A DNA stretch of 64,000 nucleotides from Porticoccus sp. W117 (GTDB lineage Bacteria; Pseudomonadota; Gammaproteobacteria; Pseudomonadales; Porticoccaceae): positions 62,001 through 126,000 of the forward strand of contig NZ_JATAAF010000007.1 in NCBI RefSeq assembly GCF_030341905.1. The letters run 5' to 3'. Both the position numbers and the translations under genes were made by a program. The notes below the pieces were generated by a model. It worked only from the letters and a program-made list of their open reading frames with translations. It was not told the origin of the DNA and did no database searches. Positions 25,726-34,332 of this stretch are shown piece after piece. How positions within the stretch are numbered: position 1 is the stretch's first letter; the number at the start of each line of letters is the position of its first letter.

Positions 25726-27816
25726 TCAGTGATGGCCGCAGCAGCTTTCATGGGAATCGCCAACTTCTCGGGTGCTGGCCAGTGGCGTCGGTTTGGGTTT
25801 TTCCAGCCTTTCCTCATGCTTCAAATCCTGCTCCGGGGGTTTGCCGCCGGGGCCGGTGAGGTAATGATCCATCCAGCGCAGCAGGCGCAGGGAATAGTCG
25901 TACTTGCCACCTACTTTGCGGTTGCCGTGACCTTCGCCGGGATACAACACCAGGCGTACCGGGGCGTTGTTCAGGGTTTTCAGGTAGCGATACATTTCCA
26001 GGGATTGCGCCGGGTGCACTCGTGGGTCTGCTTCGCCGTGCATGATCAGCAGGGGAGTGCGGTGTTTTTGGGCGTGGTAGATGGGGCTGCGTTCCAGCAT
26101 CCACTGGAAGTCGTCCCAGGGCCAGGCGCGGGCGTGTACCAGGTGCATCTCGTTAGGAATATCTGTGGTGCCAAACTTGGACAGTTGATTGGAAATGCCC
26201 ACAAACATCACTGCCGCCTGATAGTGCTCGCTGAGCGCAGTGGAGCTCCAGGCGGTAGCGAAACCGCCGTAGGAACCGCCGGTAATGCCCACCTTGGTGG
26301 GGTCTACCATGCCTTTGTCTACCAGGTAATCTTTACCAGCGACAATGTCGAGGAATTCCGGATCGGCGTAGGCGTGCTGACCTTCTTTGGAAAAATCCAC
26401 GCCACGGCCGGTGCTGCCCCGGTAGTTGGGCCACAGGCTGAAATAGCCCTTGCCAGCGAACACGTGGACGGGCTCGGAATAGCGGCTGTGCCAACCGTTG
26501 GAGATATGAGCTTCCGGGCCGCCGTGAACAAAGTTAATCAGCGGGTATTTTTGCCCTTTTTTGTAATCCAGCGGGTATACCAGGACACCTTGAATTTCAG
26601 TGCCGTCTTCCGCTTTCCAGGTAATGCTCTCCTGCTTGCCGAGAGCAACGTCATCCAACCAGGGGTTGCTGTTGCTGAGGCGGGTCACCTTGCCGCCCTG
26701 ATACCAGAAAGCTTCGCGGGGGTGGTTGGGTGCGTCGGCAACAAAGGCAAAACCACGACCTTTTTTCGGGGTCGACAGAGAGCGCACGATGCGCTTGCCG
26801 GTATTGAGTTTTTTACCCTTGCCCGGTTTGCCGGGGTTGAGGATTACCACTTCGCTGCCGGTACCAATATGGTTGAGGGCGAGCAGGTCGCCGCCGGGCA
26901 GGAATTCAATATCCTGGGTGTGAGCCAATAACCCCGGTTGCAGTTCTGTGGTTTTGCCACTCTTGTAATATTTGACAATGCCTTCGCGAGGGTCGTGGGT
27001 GTCCTGTGAACCGATGTAGGCCACATCATTGCCATTGGGTGCCCAGTGCCCGTTGCCTACTTTGCCGTCGCCATTGAGGGTGGCCTGCACTTTGCCATCG
27101 CTGCCGAGGATAACCACTTTGGGCTTCATCAAGGTGTCGTCTACCAGCGGAGTGGGGGACACATTAGCGATGATGCTGTCGCCTTTGGGGTTCCAGGCGA
27201 TACGCATCAGATGGCCTTCCACTGAGATTTGTTCGGCTTTGGCACCTTCGTTGTTGAGGTTCAGGCGGTACAACTGGTTGTACTTCAGTTGTTCCTCATA
27301 CACTTTCGGCTGGAAACCCTTGGCGATCAGTTTTTCCTGATCTTTTGGCGCTGTGGCGGTGGTCAGCAGCAGTGCGACCCCAGAACCGTTGATGTCGTAG
27401 CCAATAATGTCCGATGTGTGGGTATACACAGGAACAGACTCGCCGCCCCCCAGAGGGATGCGGTAGAGGCTAATAAACTTGTCGTTATAGCGCTTTGCCA
27501 GATAGTAGAGATGCTGGCTGTCTGCAGACCATTTAATGCCGGCTACGTTGACGCTGCCGGAAACAAACGGACGCGAGTTGCCCTGGGTATCACTGATGTG
27601 CAGTTCGCCCCAGTCGGGGCCGTCATCGTCTTTGTAAGGGGTACGCTGTACGCCTTTGGTATAAGCCACCCACTGCCCATCCGGGGAACTGGCGACGGAA
27701 GTCACCTGGGACACTCTGGCAATATCATCCAGAGTCATGGGGCGTTTTTCCGCCAGCGTCCAGGGCGAGGTGAGAAGTGCGCCGACCATGATCAGCGTCG
27801 AGAGTAATTTGGGCAC
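25726..27816 (-). CDS. S9-family prolyl oligopeptidase-like peptidase
   Basis: Exported serine peptidase, 696 residues: signal peptide (LLSTLIMVGALLTSPWTLA), beta-propeller of about 350 residues with WD40-like repeats (SSPDGQWVAYTKG, WSADSQHLYYLAKR, WAPNGNDVAYIGS) and an alpha/beta-hydrolase domain. The triad is visible as Ser in GGSYGGFAT, Asp in HGEADPRVHPAQS and His in GEGHGNRK. It resembles dipeptidyl/acylaminoacyl peptidases. The C-terminus ends unusually in HESCCGHH, a possible metal-binding tail. It lies next to the peptide importer operon (same strand), consistent with a joint role in using external peptides. Confidence 0.92.
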   Translation of the reverse strand: MPKLLSTLIMVGALLTSPWTLAEKRPMTLDDIARVSQVTSVASSPDGQWVAYTKGVQRTPYKDDDGPDWGELHISDTQGNSRPFVSGSVNVAGIKWSADSQHLYYLAKRYNDKFISLYRIPLGGGESVPVYTHTSDIIGYDINGSGVALLLTTATAPKDQEKLIAKGFQPKVYEEQLKYNQLYRLNLNNEGAKAEQISVEGHLMRIAWNPKGDSIIANVSPTPLVDDTLMKPKVVILGSDGKVQATLNGDGKVGNGHWAPNGNDVAYIGSQDTHDPREGIVKYYKSGKTTELQPGLLAHTQDIEFLPGGDLLALNHIGTGSEVVILNPGKPGKGKKLNTGKRIVRSLSTPKKGRGFAFVADAPNHPREAFWYQGGKVTRLSNSNPWLDDVALGKQESITWKAEDGTEIQGVLVYPLDYKKGQKYPLINFVHGGPEAHISNGWHSRYSEPVHVFAGKGYFSLWPNYRGSTGRGVDFSKEGQHAYADPEFLDIVAGKDYLVDKGMVDPTKVGITGGSYGGFATAWSSTALSEHYQAAVMFVGISNQLSKFGTTDIPNEMHLVHARAWPWDDFQWMLERSPIYHAQKHRTPLLIMHGEADPRVHPAQSLEMYRYLKTLNNAPVRLVLYPGEGHGNRKVGGKYDYSLRLLRWMDHYLTGPGGKPPEQDLKHEERLEKPKPTPLASTREVGDSHESCCGHH

Positions 27817-27974
27817 CTGAGTCTCCTTGAAATTACTTTTGGTTATGGTGTTATTTGTTTTTGGAAGGGAGGGTGAGTATACCTCTATTGGCGGTTACAT
27901 GTGGATGGGCTGGTGGTTAAGAAAACATCGCCGTAGCTGTACGGTTTGGTTTGCATAATGCACGTTGCTGGTTC

Positions 27975-28003
27975 TTGATTTGCCCCTTTAAAGCACCCAT
28001 AAT
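27975..28003 (+). promoter_or_regulatory. Sigma-70 promoter of the 4.5S RNA gene
   Basis: TTGATT (27975-27980), 17-nt spacer, CATAAT (27998-28003), followed by a GC-rich discriminator (GCCGCGC), as expected for a growth-regulated stable-RNA promoter. Initiation is predicted about 28010-28018. Confidence 0.75.
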
Positions 28004-28018
28004 GCCGCGCTCTCAATG

Positions 28019-28130
<112 letters not shown>

Positions 28131-28156
28131 CCATTTCCTTGTATAGAATGCCTTTT

Positions 28157-28251
28157 GTGAGATGTGAGACGGAAGATGAGAGACGTAAAGTCCTTATTCA
28201 TTGCCGTTGATTTTGCTCTTCATCTCACGTCTCTCGTCTCCCATCTCTCGC
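28157..28251. repeat. GAGAYG heptad inverted repeat, copy 1
   Basis: Left arm about 28157-28190 and right arm about 28216-28251 are each built of 7-bp units (GAGACG or GAGATG plus one base) repeated about four times and are near reverse complements. It lies between ffs and the dnaX promoter. A second copy is at 30400-30476. Confidence 0.85.
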
Positions 28252-28260
28252 TAATATCCA

Positions 28261-28289
28261 CTGGCAAGTGCCACCTGAACTCTTATAAT
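28261..28289 (+). promoter_or_regulatory. Sigma-70 promoter of dnaX
   Basis: CTGGCA (28261-28266), 17-nt spacer, consensus TATAAT (28284-28289), 35 bp before the dnaX start. The dnaX ribosome site GAAGAGCATGAA lies directly before ATG 28325. Confidence 0.75.
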
Positions 28290-28324
28290 GCTCGCTTCAT
28301 TTATCGAAGACAGAAGAGCATGAA

Positions 28325-30049
28325 ATGAGCTATCAGGTTCTCGCCCGCAAATGGCGCCCGCGTATTTTTCGTGAAATGGCGGGGCAGGAGCATGTGCTGC
28401 AGGCGCTGATTAATGCTCTCGATAACGAGCGGCTACACCACGCCTACCTGTTTACCGGTACCCGTGGGGTGGGTAAAACTACCATTGCACGGATTCTGGC
28501 TAAATGCCTTAACTGCGAACAGGGTGTCAGCTCTACCCCTTGTGGCGAATGCGGCGCCTGTGTGGAAATCGCTGAAGGCCGCTTTGTCGATTTGATTGAG
28601 GTGGATGCGGCGTCACGAACCAAGGTGGAAGACACTCGCGAATTGCTGGAAAACGTTCAGTACGCCCCTACCCGCGGGCGTTTTAAGGTGTACCTGATTG
28701 ACGAAGTGCATATGCTCTCCACGCACTCGTTCAACGCCTTGCTGAAAACTCTGGAAGAGCCGCCCCCCCATGTGAAGTTCCTGCTGGCCACCACCGACCC
28801 GCAAAAGCTGCCGGTAACGATTCTCTCCCGCTGCCTGCAGTTCAATCTGAAAAACCTCAGCCCGGAGCGTATCAGCGAGCACTTGAAGTTTGTGCTTGGC
28901 GAAGAATCCGTACCCTTTGAAGACGCAGCCCTGTGGCAGCTGGCGCGCTCTGCCGATGGCAGTATGCGCGACGCCCTCAGCCTTACCGATCAGGCCATAG
29001 CCCACGGCGGTGGCACCGTGGCAGAGGCGGAAGTCAACGCCATGCTGGGCACCATCGACCGCAGTTGGGTGATGGAGTTGTGCAATGCCATTGCCGACGA
29101 TGATGGCGATCAGGCACTGGCAGTGGTGGCGCGGATGGCGGAGCAGGGGCCGGATTACAATGCGGTACTGGCGGATATGCTGGGCTTTTGGCACCGTGTT
29201 GCCATCGCCCAGACTGTTCCGGAGGCGCTGGATAATCGCCACGGTGACTACCAGCAGGTGACCGAAGTGGCCCAGCGTATGGAGCGGGAAACCGTGCAGC
29301 TGCTTTACCAGATTGCCTTGCTGGGGCGTCGCGATCTGACACTGTCGCCAGACCCGCGCAGTGGTTTTGAAATGGCTCTGTTGCGGCAGCTGGCCTTTAA
29401 GCCCGGTAGCAGCGAAATGCGCCCACCCGCTCAGCAGCAAACCGGGGAGGAACCCCCGGTAAAAAAGCCCCTTAGCCCAACTCCTGACATTGAGCCTGAG
29501 CCCGTTGAGCTCCCAGCTGAGCCTGTGGAGCAGCTTGCTCAGGAGCAGAGCCCAGGCAGCAGTATTCCAGCTGAACCAATTCCACACTCGCAGGAAGTGG
29601 AAAGTGTTCAAGAGAGCAGCCAGCTGACGACTGTTGAATCAGAACCTGAGCCCGCTGCCGGTGGCGAGTTGACTGGAGAGTGGATTGATATCTGCCAGCG
29701 GCTGAAGCTGGGTGGTGTGCTTGGCAATACGGCGGCCAATTTGGTGGTGACCGCAAGGGAAGGCAATAACTTTCAGTTCATCCTCGATGAGGAGTACAGC
29801 TCGCTCTACGAAGAAGGGCAACAACAGCGTTTGGCGGATGCTCTGCAGCAACATTGCGGTAGCCCTTGCCGTGTTGTCATTAAAGTGGGGGCGGTCACTG
29901 GTGATACGCCGCGTAAACACAGCGAACGTCTGCGGGCCGAGCGCATGGCCGCTGCTGTACAGACCATGCGTGACGACCCTTTGGTAAAAGATTTAACTGA
30001 ACAATTGAATGGTCGGCTGCTGGAAGATACCGTGCAGCCGCTGGACTAA
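28325..30049 (+). CDS. dnaX: DNA polymerase III subunits tau and gamma
   Basis: DnaX is the clamp-loader motor; full-length tau also joins polymerase cores and the replicative helicase. The 574-residue product has Walker A GTRGVGKT (about 45-52), a zinc module (CLNCEQ...CGECGAC), Walker B YLIDEVHMLS, sensor SRCLQF and a variable proline/glutamate-rich linker (about 380-450) before the tau-specific C-terminal domain. At 29461-29467 it carries the same A-AAA-AAG slippery heptamer as E. coli, with an upstream GGGGAGG; a -1 slip would give a 383-residue gamma-like product (separate entry). It heads the dnaX-ybaB-recR group. Confidence 0.97.
   Translation: MSYQVLARKWRPRIFREMAGQEHVLQALINALDNERLHHAYLFTGTRGVGKTTIARILAKCLNCEQGVSSTPCGECGACVEIAEGRFVDLIEVDAASRTKVEDTRELLENVQYAPTRGRFKVYLIDEVHMLSTHSFNALLKTLEEPPPHVKFLLATTDPQKLPVTILSRCLQFNLKNLSPERISEHLKFVLGEESVPFEDAALWQLARSADGSMRDALSLTDQAIAHGGGTVAEAEVNAMLGTIDRSWVMELCNAIADDDGDQALAVVARMAEQGPDYNAVLADMLGFWHRVAIAQTVPEALDNRHGDYQQVTEVAQRMERETVQLLYQIALLGRRDLTLSPDPRSGFEMALLRQLAFKPGSSEMRPPAQQQTGEEPPVKKPLSPTPDIEPEPVELPAEPVEQLAQEQSPGSSIPAEPIPHSQEVESVQESSQLTTVESEPEPAAGGELTGEWIDICQRLKLGGVLGNTAANLVVTAREGNNFQFILDEEYSSLYEEGQQQRLADALQQHCGSPCRVVIKVGAVTGDTPRKHSERLRAERMAAAVQTMRDDPLVKDLTEQLNGRLLEDTVQPLD
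29444..29475 (+). promoter_or_regulatory. Predicted programmed -1 frameshift site in dnaX
   Basis: GGGGAGG (29444-29450) acts as a Shine-Dalgarno-like stimulator exactly 10 nt before A-AAA-AAG (29461-29467). In the -1 frame two codons (GCC, CCT) lead to TAG at 29473-29475. The resulting protein would stop after residue 383, just past clamp-loader domain III. E. coli dnaX uses the same heptamer and the same 10-nt spacing. No strong downstream hairpin is obvious; CCTGAGC (29495) could pair with GCTCAGG (29537). Confidence 0.8.
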
Positions 30050-30076
30050 TTACCAAGAAAGGCAGAGGTAGACAGT

Positions 30077-30397
30077 ATGAAAGGCCTGAACGATTTAATG
30101 AAACAAGCCCAGCAGATGCAGGAGCGCATGCAGCAAATGCAGGAAGAAGCGGCTAATGCGGAAGTGGAAGGGCAGTCCGGTGCCGGTATGGTTAAGGTCA
30201 CCATGACTGGTCGCCACGATGTGCGCAAAGTGCAGATCGACCCGGATTTATTAACTGAAGACAAAGAAATGCTGGAAGATCTGTTGGCCGCAGCCATCAA
30301 CGATGCTGTGCGCAAAGTTGAAGCTGCCAGCAAAGACAAAATGTCAGAGCTGACCGCCGGCATGCAAATGCCGCCGGGTTTTAAAATGCCGTTTTAA
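30077..30397 (+). CDS. ybaB: Nucleoid-associated protein YbaB/EbfC
   Basis: Small dimeric DNA-binding protein (106 residues) with the family's tweezer-like fold. It shows the N-terminal coiled helix [20 protein letters not shown], the core [20 protein letters not shown] and the C-terminal helix with [11 protein letters not shown]. The tail [12 protein letters not shown] is family-typical. It lies 27 bp after dnaX and before recR, the universal arrangement, and is likely co-transcribed with dnaX. Confidence 0.96.
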   Translation: MKGLNDLMKQAQQMQERMQQMQEEAANAEVEGQSGAGMVKVTMTGRHDVRKVQIDPDLLTEDKEMLEDLLAAAINDAVRKVEAASKDKMSELTAGMQMPPGFKMPF

Positions 30398-30399
30398 AA

Positions 30400-30476
30400 T
30401 GGGAGACGAAAGATGAGAGACGGGAGATGGGTTCAGCACAGTCCCACGTCTCTCGTTTCCCATCTCTCATCTCCCA
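30400..30476. repeat. GAGAYG heptad inverted repeat, copy 2
   Basis: Left arm about 30400-30430 (GGGAGACGAAAGATGAGAG onward) and right arm about 30443-30476 are near reverse complements made of 7-bp GAGAYG units. It sits in the 95-bp gap between ybaB and recR, just before the recR ribosome site, so a transcribed hairpin could modulate recR expression. Confidence 0.88.
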
Positions 30477-30492
30477 AAACCGGAGGTTTTAA

Positions 30493-31086
30493 TTGTTCGG
30501 AAGCCTGATTGACGAACTCATCGACGCCCTGAGACAGCTCCCTGGCGTCGGTCCCAAATCCGCCCAGCGTATGGCGCTGCAGTTGCTGGAACGCAATCGC
30601 TCCGGTGGCGCGCGCCTGGCAAAAGCCCTGGATGCTGCCATGGAAGGAGTGGGGCGCTGTCGTCAGTGTCGTACCTTTGCAGAGAGTGAGCTTTGCACCA
30701 TTTGCGATAGCCCGCGACGTGACCCCAGCCAACTGTGCGTACTGGAAACTCCCGTCGATCTGTTTGCCATTGAACAGGCGGGCACTTACCGAGGGCGTTA
30801 TTTTGTGTTGATGGGCCACCTGTCACCCATCGATGGTGTTGGCCCGGAGCAACTGGGAATCAATCAATTGATGGAACAACTGCAAGGCGGTGAAGTAAAA
30901 GAGTTGATTCTTGCCACCAATCTCACCGTTGAAGGGGAGGCCACCGCCCACTTTATCAGTGAGCGGGCCAAGCCCCACGGCGTCACCGTCAGTCGCATCG
31001 CCCACGGTGTGCCCCTTGGAGGCGAGCTGGAATACGTGGATGGCGGCACCCTGGCCCACGCTTTTACCTCTCGCAAGCCTCTGTAA
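30493..31086 (+). CDS. recR: Recombination protein RecR
   Basis: RecR works with RecF and RecO to load RecA on gapped DNA. The 197-residue protein has the helix-hairpin-helix [20 protein letters not shown], a four-cysteine zinc finger (CRQC...CTIC), a Toprim domain ([15 protein letters not shown], then [16 protein letters not shown]) and the C-terminal [19 protein letters not shown] at 30493 is the start: GGAGG at 30482-30486 is well spaced and no ATG lies near the conserved N-terminus. Confidence 0.96.
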   Translation: MFGSLIDELIDALRQLPGVGPKSAQRMALQLLERNRSGGARLAKALDAAMEGVGRCRQCRTFAESELCTICDSPRRDPSQLCVLETPVDLFAIEQAGTYRGRYFVLMGHLSPIDGVGPEQLGINQLMEQLQGGEVKELILATNLTVEGEATAHFISERAKPHGVTVSRIAHGVPLGGELEYVDGGTLAHAFTSRKPL

Positions 31087-31110
31087 GTTGGTAGTGGGTA
31101 GCGGGTTGTT

Positions 31111-32253
31111 ATGACTGATATTTTGCAGAAAGAACGGATTGAGTGGGTCGATAGTGAGGCCCGCCTGGCAGAACTCTGTGACCAGTGGAGCCAATTGGAC
31201 CACCTGGCGGTGGATACGGAATTTATTCGCACCGACACCTTTTATCCCATCCTCGGTTTGTTGCAAGTGTCCGACGGCGAGCAGTGCTGGCTGGTGGATC
31301 CGTTAGCCATTGAGGATATGCTGCCGTTCGCCGAATTGCTGGTAGATCGACGGGTGGTGAAAATCTTCCATGCCTGTTCCGAAGACCTGGAAGTTCTGCG
31401 CCACAGCATGGGCGTGGTTCCCAAGCCCATTATCGATACTCAAGTGGCCGCCGCTTTTGTTGGTTACGGCTTCTCCCTTGGTTATGCCGCTCTGGTGGGT
31501 GACGTGCTAGACATCCAGCTGGACAAGCATGAGACCCGTTCTGACTGGCTGCAGCGCCCACTAACCGAGGCGCAGTGTCGCTATGGCGCGGAAGATGTGT
31601 ATTACCTGGTTGAGGTTTACCGCCGCCTTTTGGCCCAATTGCAACAGCGTTTGCCCTGGGTACAGAGCGATATGGCGGAATTGCTGACCAAAGCCGGCAG
31701 TGAGGGCGATAACGGTGAGTATTACCGCCGTATCAAAGGTGCCTGGCAGCTGAACGCTCAGCAGTTAACGTTGCTGCAAGCACTGGCCGAATGGCGTGAA
31801 GACATGGCGCGAGAGCAAAATCGCCCTCGCAACCGGGTTGTCAGTGACAAGCAGCTGCTAGAAGTTGCCCGCAGGCAGCCCAAGGATATGGCCGGGCTGG
31901 CGGCCTGTGGGGTCAAGCATCCTGGCTCACAGCGACGCTACGGTGACGCCATTTTGCTGTTGGTCGATGACATCAGCACTCTGGACCGCCAGTATTGGCT
32001 CAAACCGCTGCCGCAGCCACTCCCTCGTGAAGCGGGCGTATGGGTCAAACAATTGCGCGCCATCCAGAACGAGCTGGCAGAGGAGCTGCAGCTGGCGCCA
32101 GAAATACTCGCCCGCAAGGCCGATCTGGAAGCCATTATTGCTTCCGCCTACAAAGGTGCCGCTCAGCTGCCAGAGCATTGGCTTGGCAGTTGGCGTGAAG
32201 AGTTACTGGCGGAGAAAATGCTCAGTGCGCTGCCCCAGCTGTCACTGTCGTGA
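31111..32253 (+). CDS. rnd: Ribonuclease D
   Basis: 3'-5' exoribonuclease that trims tRNA and other stable RNA 3' ends; 380 residues. The DEDD exonuclease motifs are visible: LAVDTEF (Exo I), HACSEDLEVL (Exo II) and YGAEDVYYLVEVY (Exo III, DEDDy type). Two HRDC-like domains follow (LTLLQALAEWREDMAREQNR and the C-terminal region). ATG at 31111 lies 24 bp after recR. The stop TGA falls inside the first unit of a 15-bp tandem repeat leading into ycgL. Confidence 0.95.
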   Translation: MTDILQKERIEWVDSEARLAELCDQWSQLDHLAVDTEFIRTDTFYPILGLLQVSDGEQCWLVDPLAIEDMLPFAELLVDRRVVKIFHACSEDLEVLRHSMGVVPKPIIDTQVAAAFVGYGFSLGYAALVGDVLDIQLDKHETRSDWLQRPLTEAQCRYGAEDVYYLVEVYRRLLAQLQQRLPWVQSDMAELLTKAGSEGDNGEYYRRIKGAWQLNAQQLTLLQALAEWREDMAREQNRPRNRVVSDKQLLEVARRQPKDMAGLAACGVKHPGSQRRYGDAILLLVDDISTLDRQYWLKPLPQPLPREAGVWVKQLRAIQNELAEELQLAPEILARKADLEAIIASAYKGAAQLPEHWLGSWREELLAEKMLSALPQLSLS

Positions 32254-32308
32254 AATTCCTATTCGTGAAAGTCCTATCCGTGAAATTGCTCTCCGTGAGA
32301 TTCATATG
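32249..32308 (+). repeat. Four 15-bp tandem repeats spanning rnd stop and ycgL start
   Basis: Units at 32249, 32264, 32279 and 32294, each beginning CGTGARA and diverged at a few positions, e.g. CGTGAAATTCCTATT and CGTGAAAGTCCTATC. The first contains the rnd stop codon and the last contains the ycgL ATG (32306). Read in the ycgL frame they encode RE(I/S)(P/A)(I/L) repeats, although no start codon precedes them in that frame. Confidence 0.85.
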
Positions 32309-32596
32309 AAAACCCTCTGCACCATTTACAAAAGCCCCCACGAGGATGAGCTTTACCTGTATGTGGATCACCGCGACCAACTGAGTCGGGTGCCCGAGGC
32401 GCTGCTGGAAAAATTCGGCACCCCACAACGGGTAACCACACTACCGCTGACGCCAGAGCGAAAACTGGCCAGAGCGGACACGGCAAAAGTGTTGGCGTCC
32501 ATCGGTGAAAATGGCTATTACTTGCAATTGCCGCCTGCCAAAGAGGACTATATGCAGGAGGTCAACCAGCACAACCACAAACTGGCGGGCAGATAA
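32306..32596 (+). CDS. ycgL: YcgL domain-containing protein
   Basis: Small cytosolic protein (96 residues) of the YcgL family, unknown function, often next to rnd and ycgN in gammaproteobacteria as here. Matches include the N-terminal TLCTIYKSPHEDELYLYVDH, FGTPQRVTTLPLTPERKLAR and GYYLQLPP with a C-terminal helix. The frame stays open upstream to 31865, but that segment overlaps rnd and the tandem repeats; ATG 32306 is the family start. GTGAG about 8 nt upstream is a weak ribosome site. Confidence 0.92.
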   Translation: MKTLCTIYKSPHEDELYLYVDHRDQLSRVPEALLEKFGTPQRVTTLPLTPERKLARADTAKVLASIGENGYYLQLPPAKEDYMQEVNQHNHKLAGR

Positions 32597-32607
32597 GAGG
32601 GCGAGCG

Positions 32608-33057
32608 TTGTCTCAACAAGCGTTTTGGCGGCACAAAACCCTGGCGCAAATGACTCATCAGGAGTGGGAGTCCCTCTGTGATGGTTGTGGCAAATGCTGC
32701 TTGGTGAAGCTGGAAGATGCAGACGACGGCGCGGTGTATTACACCGACGTGGCCTGCAAGCAACTGGATTTGTCCAGCTGCCGCTGTCGGGACTACCCCA
32801 GGCGCAAACAACTGGTGCCGGAGTGTCTCTGCCTGACCCCGGCAGATATAGACCAGTTTCACTGGTTGCCTGCCACTTGCAGCTACCGGCTGCTGCATGA
32901 GGGCCGAGACTTGCCTCGATGGCATCCACTGGTCAGTGGTGATCCTGAGTCTGTACACCGCAGTGGCGTATCGGTGAAAGGCAGGGTTGTGTCGGAACTG
33001 CATATTCACCCAGATGAGCTGGAAGAACGGGTGGTTTACTGGGTAGATAACCAATAA
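32608..33057 (+). CDS. ycgN: YcgN family cysteine-cluster protein
   Basis: UPF0260/YcgN protein of 149 residues with the cysteine cluster CDGCGKCCLVKLED near the N-terminus and further cysteines (ACKQLDLSSCRCRDYP, ECLCLTP, TCSYRLL) suggesting a metal or Fe-S site; function unproven. Start is TTG at 32608, 12 bp after ycgL, with AAGAGGGCGAG upstream. Part of the rnd-ycgL-ycgN run. Confidence 0.92.
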   Translation: MSQQAFWRHKTLAQMTHQEWESLCDGCGKCCLVKLEDADDGAVYYTDVACKQLDLSSCRCRDYPRRKQLVPECLCLTPADIDQFHWLPATCSYRLLHEGRDLPRWHPLVSGDPESVHRSGVSVKGRVVSELHIHPDELEERVVYWVDNQ

Positions 33058-33067
33058 GAGCATACAT

Positions 33068-33454
33068 ATGTACACAGAAAGTAATTATTTTTGGGGGCTT
33101 GTGGCCTATTACGTGGGCGCGCTGGTGGTGCTTTGGTACGCCTATTGGCTGTTGTCCAAACTGGCTTACCGCCATGTGCGCAATGTATTGCTGCTGTTTT
33201 GCGCGGCGCTGCTATTGACGCCAGTGCAGGCCTATTCGGACCACAATCTGCACCACCTGGCGCCAGCGTTTCTGGTGTACCTGTTTGAAGGGTTGATAAT
33301 CGGCACAGAGCAAGACGCCAGCAGAGCCCTGGTACCCATGCTATTCGTGTTTGTGTTGCTACTGGTGGGCTATGGAGGCTGGCTATGGTGGCTTAACAAA
33401 AAGACTGCAACCGAGCAGCCCGAACCCGAGGATAGTGAAGCGGAGCAAGTTTAA
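33068..33454 (+). CDS. Hypothetical inner-membrane protein
   Basis: Unrecognised membrane protein of 128 residues with about three transmembrane helices: 10-28 (GLVAYYVGALVVLWYAYWLL), 38-55 (NVLLLFCAALLLTPV) and 88-106 (LVPMLFVFVLLLVGYGGWLW), ending in an acidic tail (EQPEPEDSEAEQ). It starts 11 bp after ycgN with an ATG at 33068 and is probably in the same transcript. No function is proposed. Confidence 0.8.
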   Translation: MYTESNYFWGLVAYYVGALVVLWYAYWLLSKLAYRHVRNVLLLFCAALLLTPVQAYSDHNLHHLAPAFLVYLFEGLIIGTEQDASRALVPMLFVFVLLLVGYGGWLWWLNKKTATEQPEPEDSEAEQV

Positions 33455-33585
33455 ACGGTCGATTTAAGCTATTATGCGGCTTGTGACTGAGTAGATTAAA
33501 CGCATGCGGGCCAATCGTTATCATTCCGCACTGCCATTTGACTGACCTAGCTTGAAAGAGCACCTGTGTGGGGGCACGGTGATAC

Positions 33586-34290
33586 ATGGATGCTAACAAC
33601 AACAGTTTTTCTTTATTAACCGTTGCCGCGCTCACGGTGTTGCTGGCAGGCTGCCCAACGGCCAGTAATCCGCAAAAGCCGGCGGTTGGCAGTGAGCCTG
33701 AGAATGACCAATCATCAGCCGCCAGCCAGCCGTTAAAAGACGATGGCCAGCAGGTTGCCGCTGCGCCTGCAGTCGCTGTAGTGGTACCGAAGCCGCAACC
33801 AGAACCGGTCATCAAGCCTCAGCCAAAACCTGATCCCAAGCCTGTCAAACCACCAAAACCCAAGTACATGGGCGAGAAGAAGTTGCTTGTGGTTGGCAGT
33901 GTAGAACGCCTTACCATCAGCCCCCCCGGCTTGAAATTGCGGGCACGCATTGACACCGGCGCCGAAACTACTTCACTGCACGCTGACCCTATCGTGCGCT
34001 TTGAGCGGGATGGCAAGCGTTGGGTGCGTTTTACCCTGCAGGCCAATCCGGATGCCGAGCCGGTAGTGCTGGAGCGCCCGGTGGAGCGTCGGGTGCGCAT
34101 CAAACGCCACGACGCCGATTCCCAGCGTCGCTATGTGGTCAAATTGTGGCTGCAATTAGGTGAGATCAAGGAGCACGTGGAAGTCACCTTGACTGATCGC
34201 TCTGAGTTCACGTATCCGTTGCTGGTTGGCCGCAACTGGCTTACAGATACCGCGGTTGTTGACGTTAGCCGTCGCTACATCATTAAGTAA
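33586..34290 (+). CDS. RimB-like ATP-dependent zinc protease family protein (retropepsin fold)
   Basis: Predicted exported or lipid-anchored protease-like protein, 234 residues: hydrophobic N-terminus with lipobox-like LLAGC (Cys24), a proline-rich linker (PKPQPEPVIKPQPKPDPKPV) and a C-terminal retropepsin-like domain with the catalytic-type motif RIDTGAETTSLHA and the later LLVGRNWL. Family relatives accompany RimK-like ATP-grasp ligases, and this one precedes a 7TM inactive-transglutaminase gene and an ATP-grasp ligase gene. It plausibly trims peptide tags added by the ligase, which is inference. The 131-bp gap before it probably contains its promoter. Confidence 0.87.
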   Translation: MDANNNSFSLLTVAALTVLLAGCPTASNPQKPAVGSEPENDQSSAASQPLKDDGQQVAAAPAVAVVVPKPQPEPVIKPQPKPDPKPVKPPKPKYMGEKKLLVVGSVERLTISPPGLKLRARIDTGAETTSLHADPIVRFERDGKRWVRFTLQANPDAEPVVLERPVERRVRIKRHDADSQRRYVVKLWLQLGEIKEHVEVTLTDRSEFTYPLLVGRNWLTDTAVVDVSRRYIIK

Positions 34291-34332
34291 CATCCCAATT
34301 AAGTAATCTAAACTCACAATAAGGACAGGCCC

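Noticed and set aside
25729-26931. 400-residue open frame on plus, antisense to the S9 peptidase
   Set aside because: A shadow frame of a strongly supported gene with the catalytic triad; no ribosome site or homology.
28613-29611. 332-residue open frame on minus inside dnaX
   Set aside because: Shadow of dnaX; no independent evidence.
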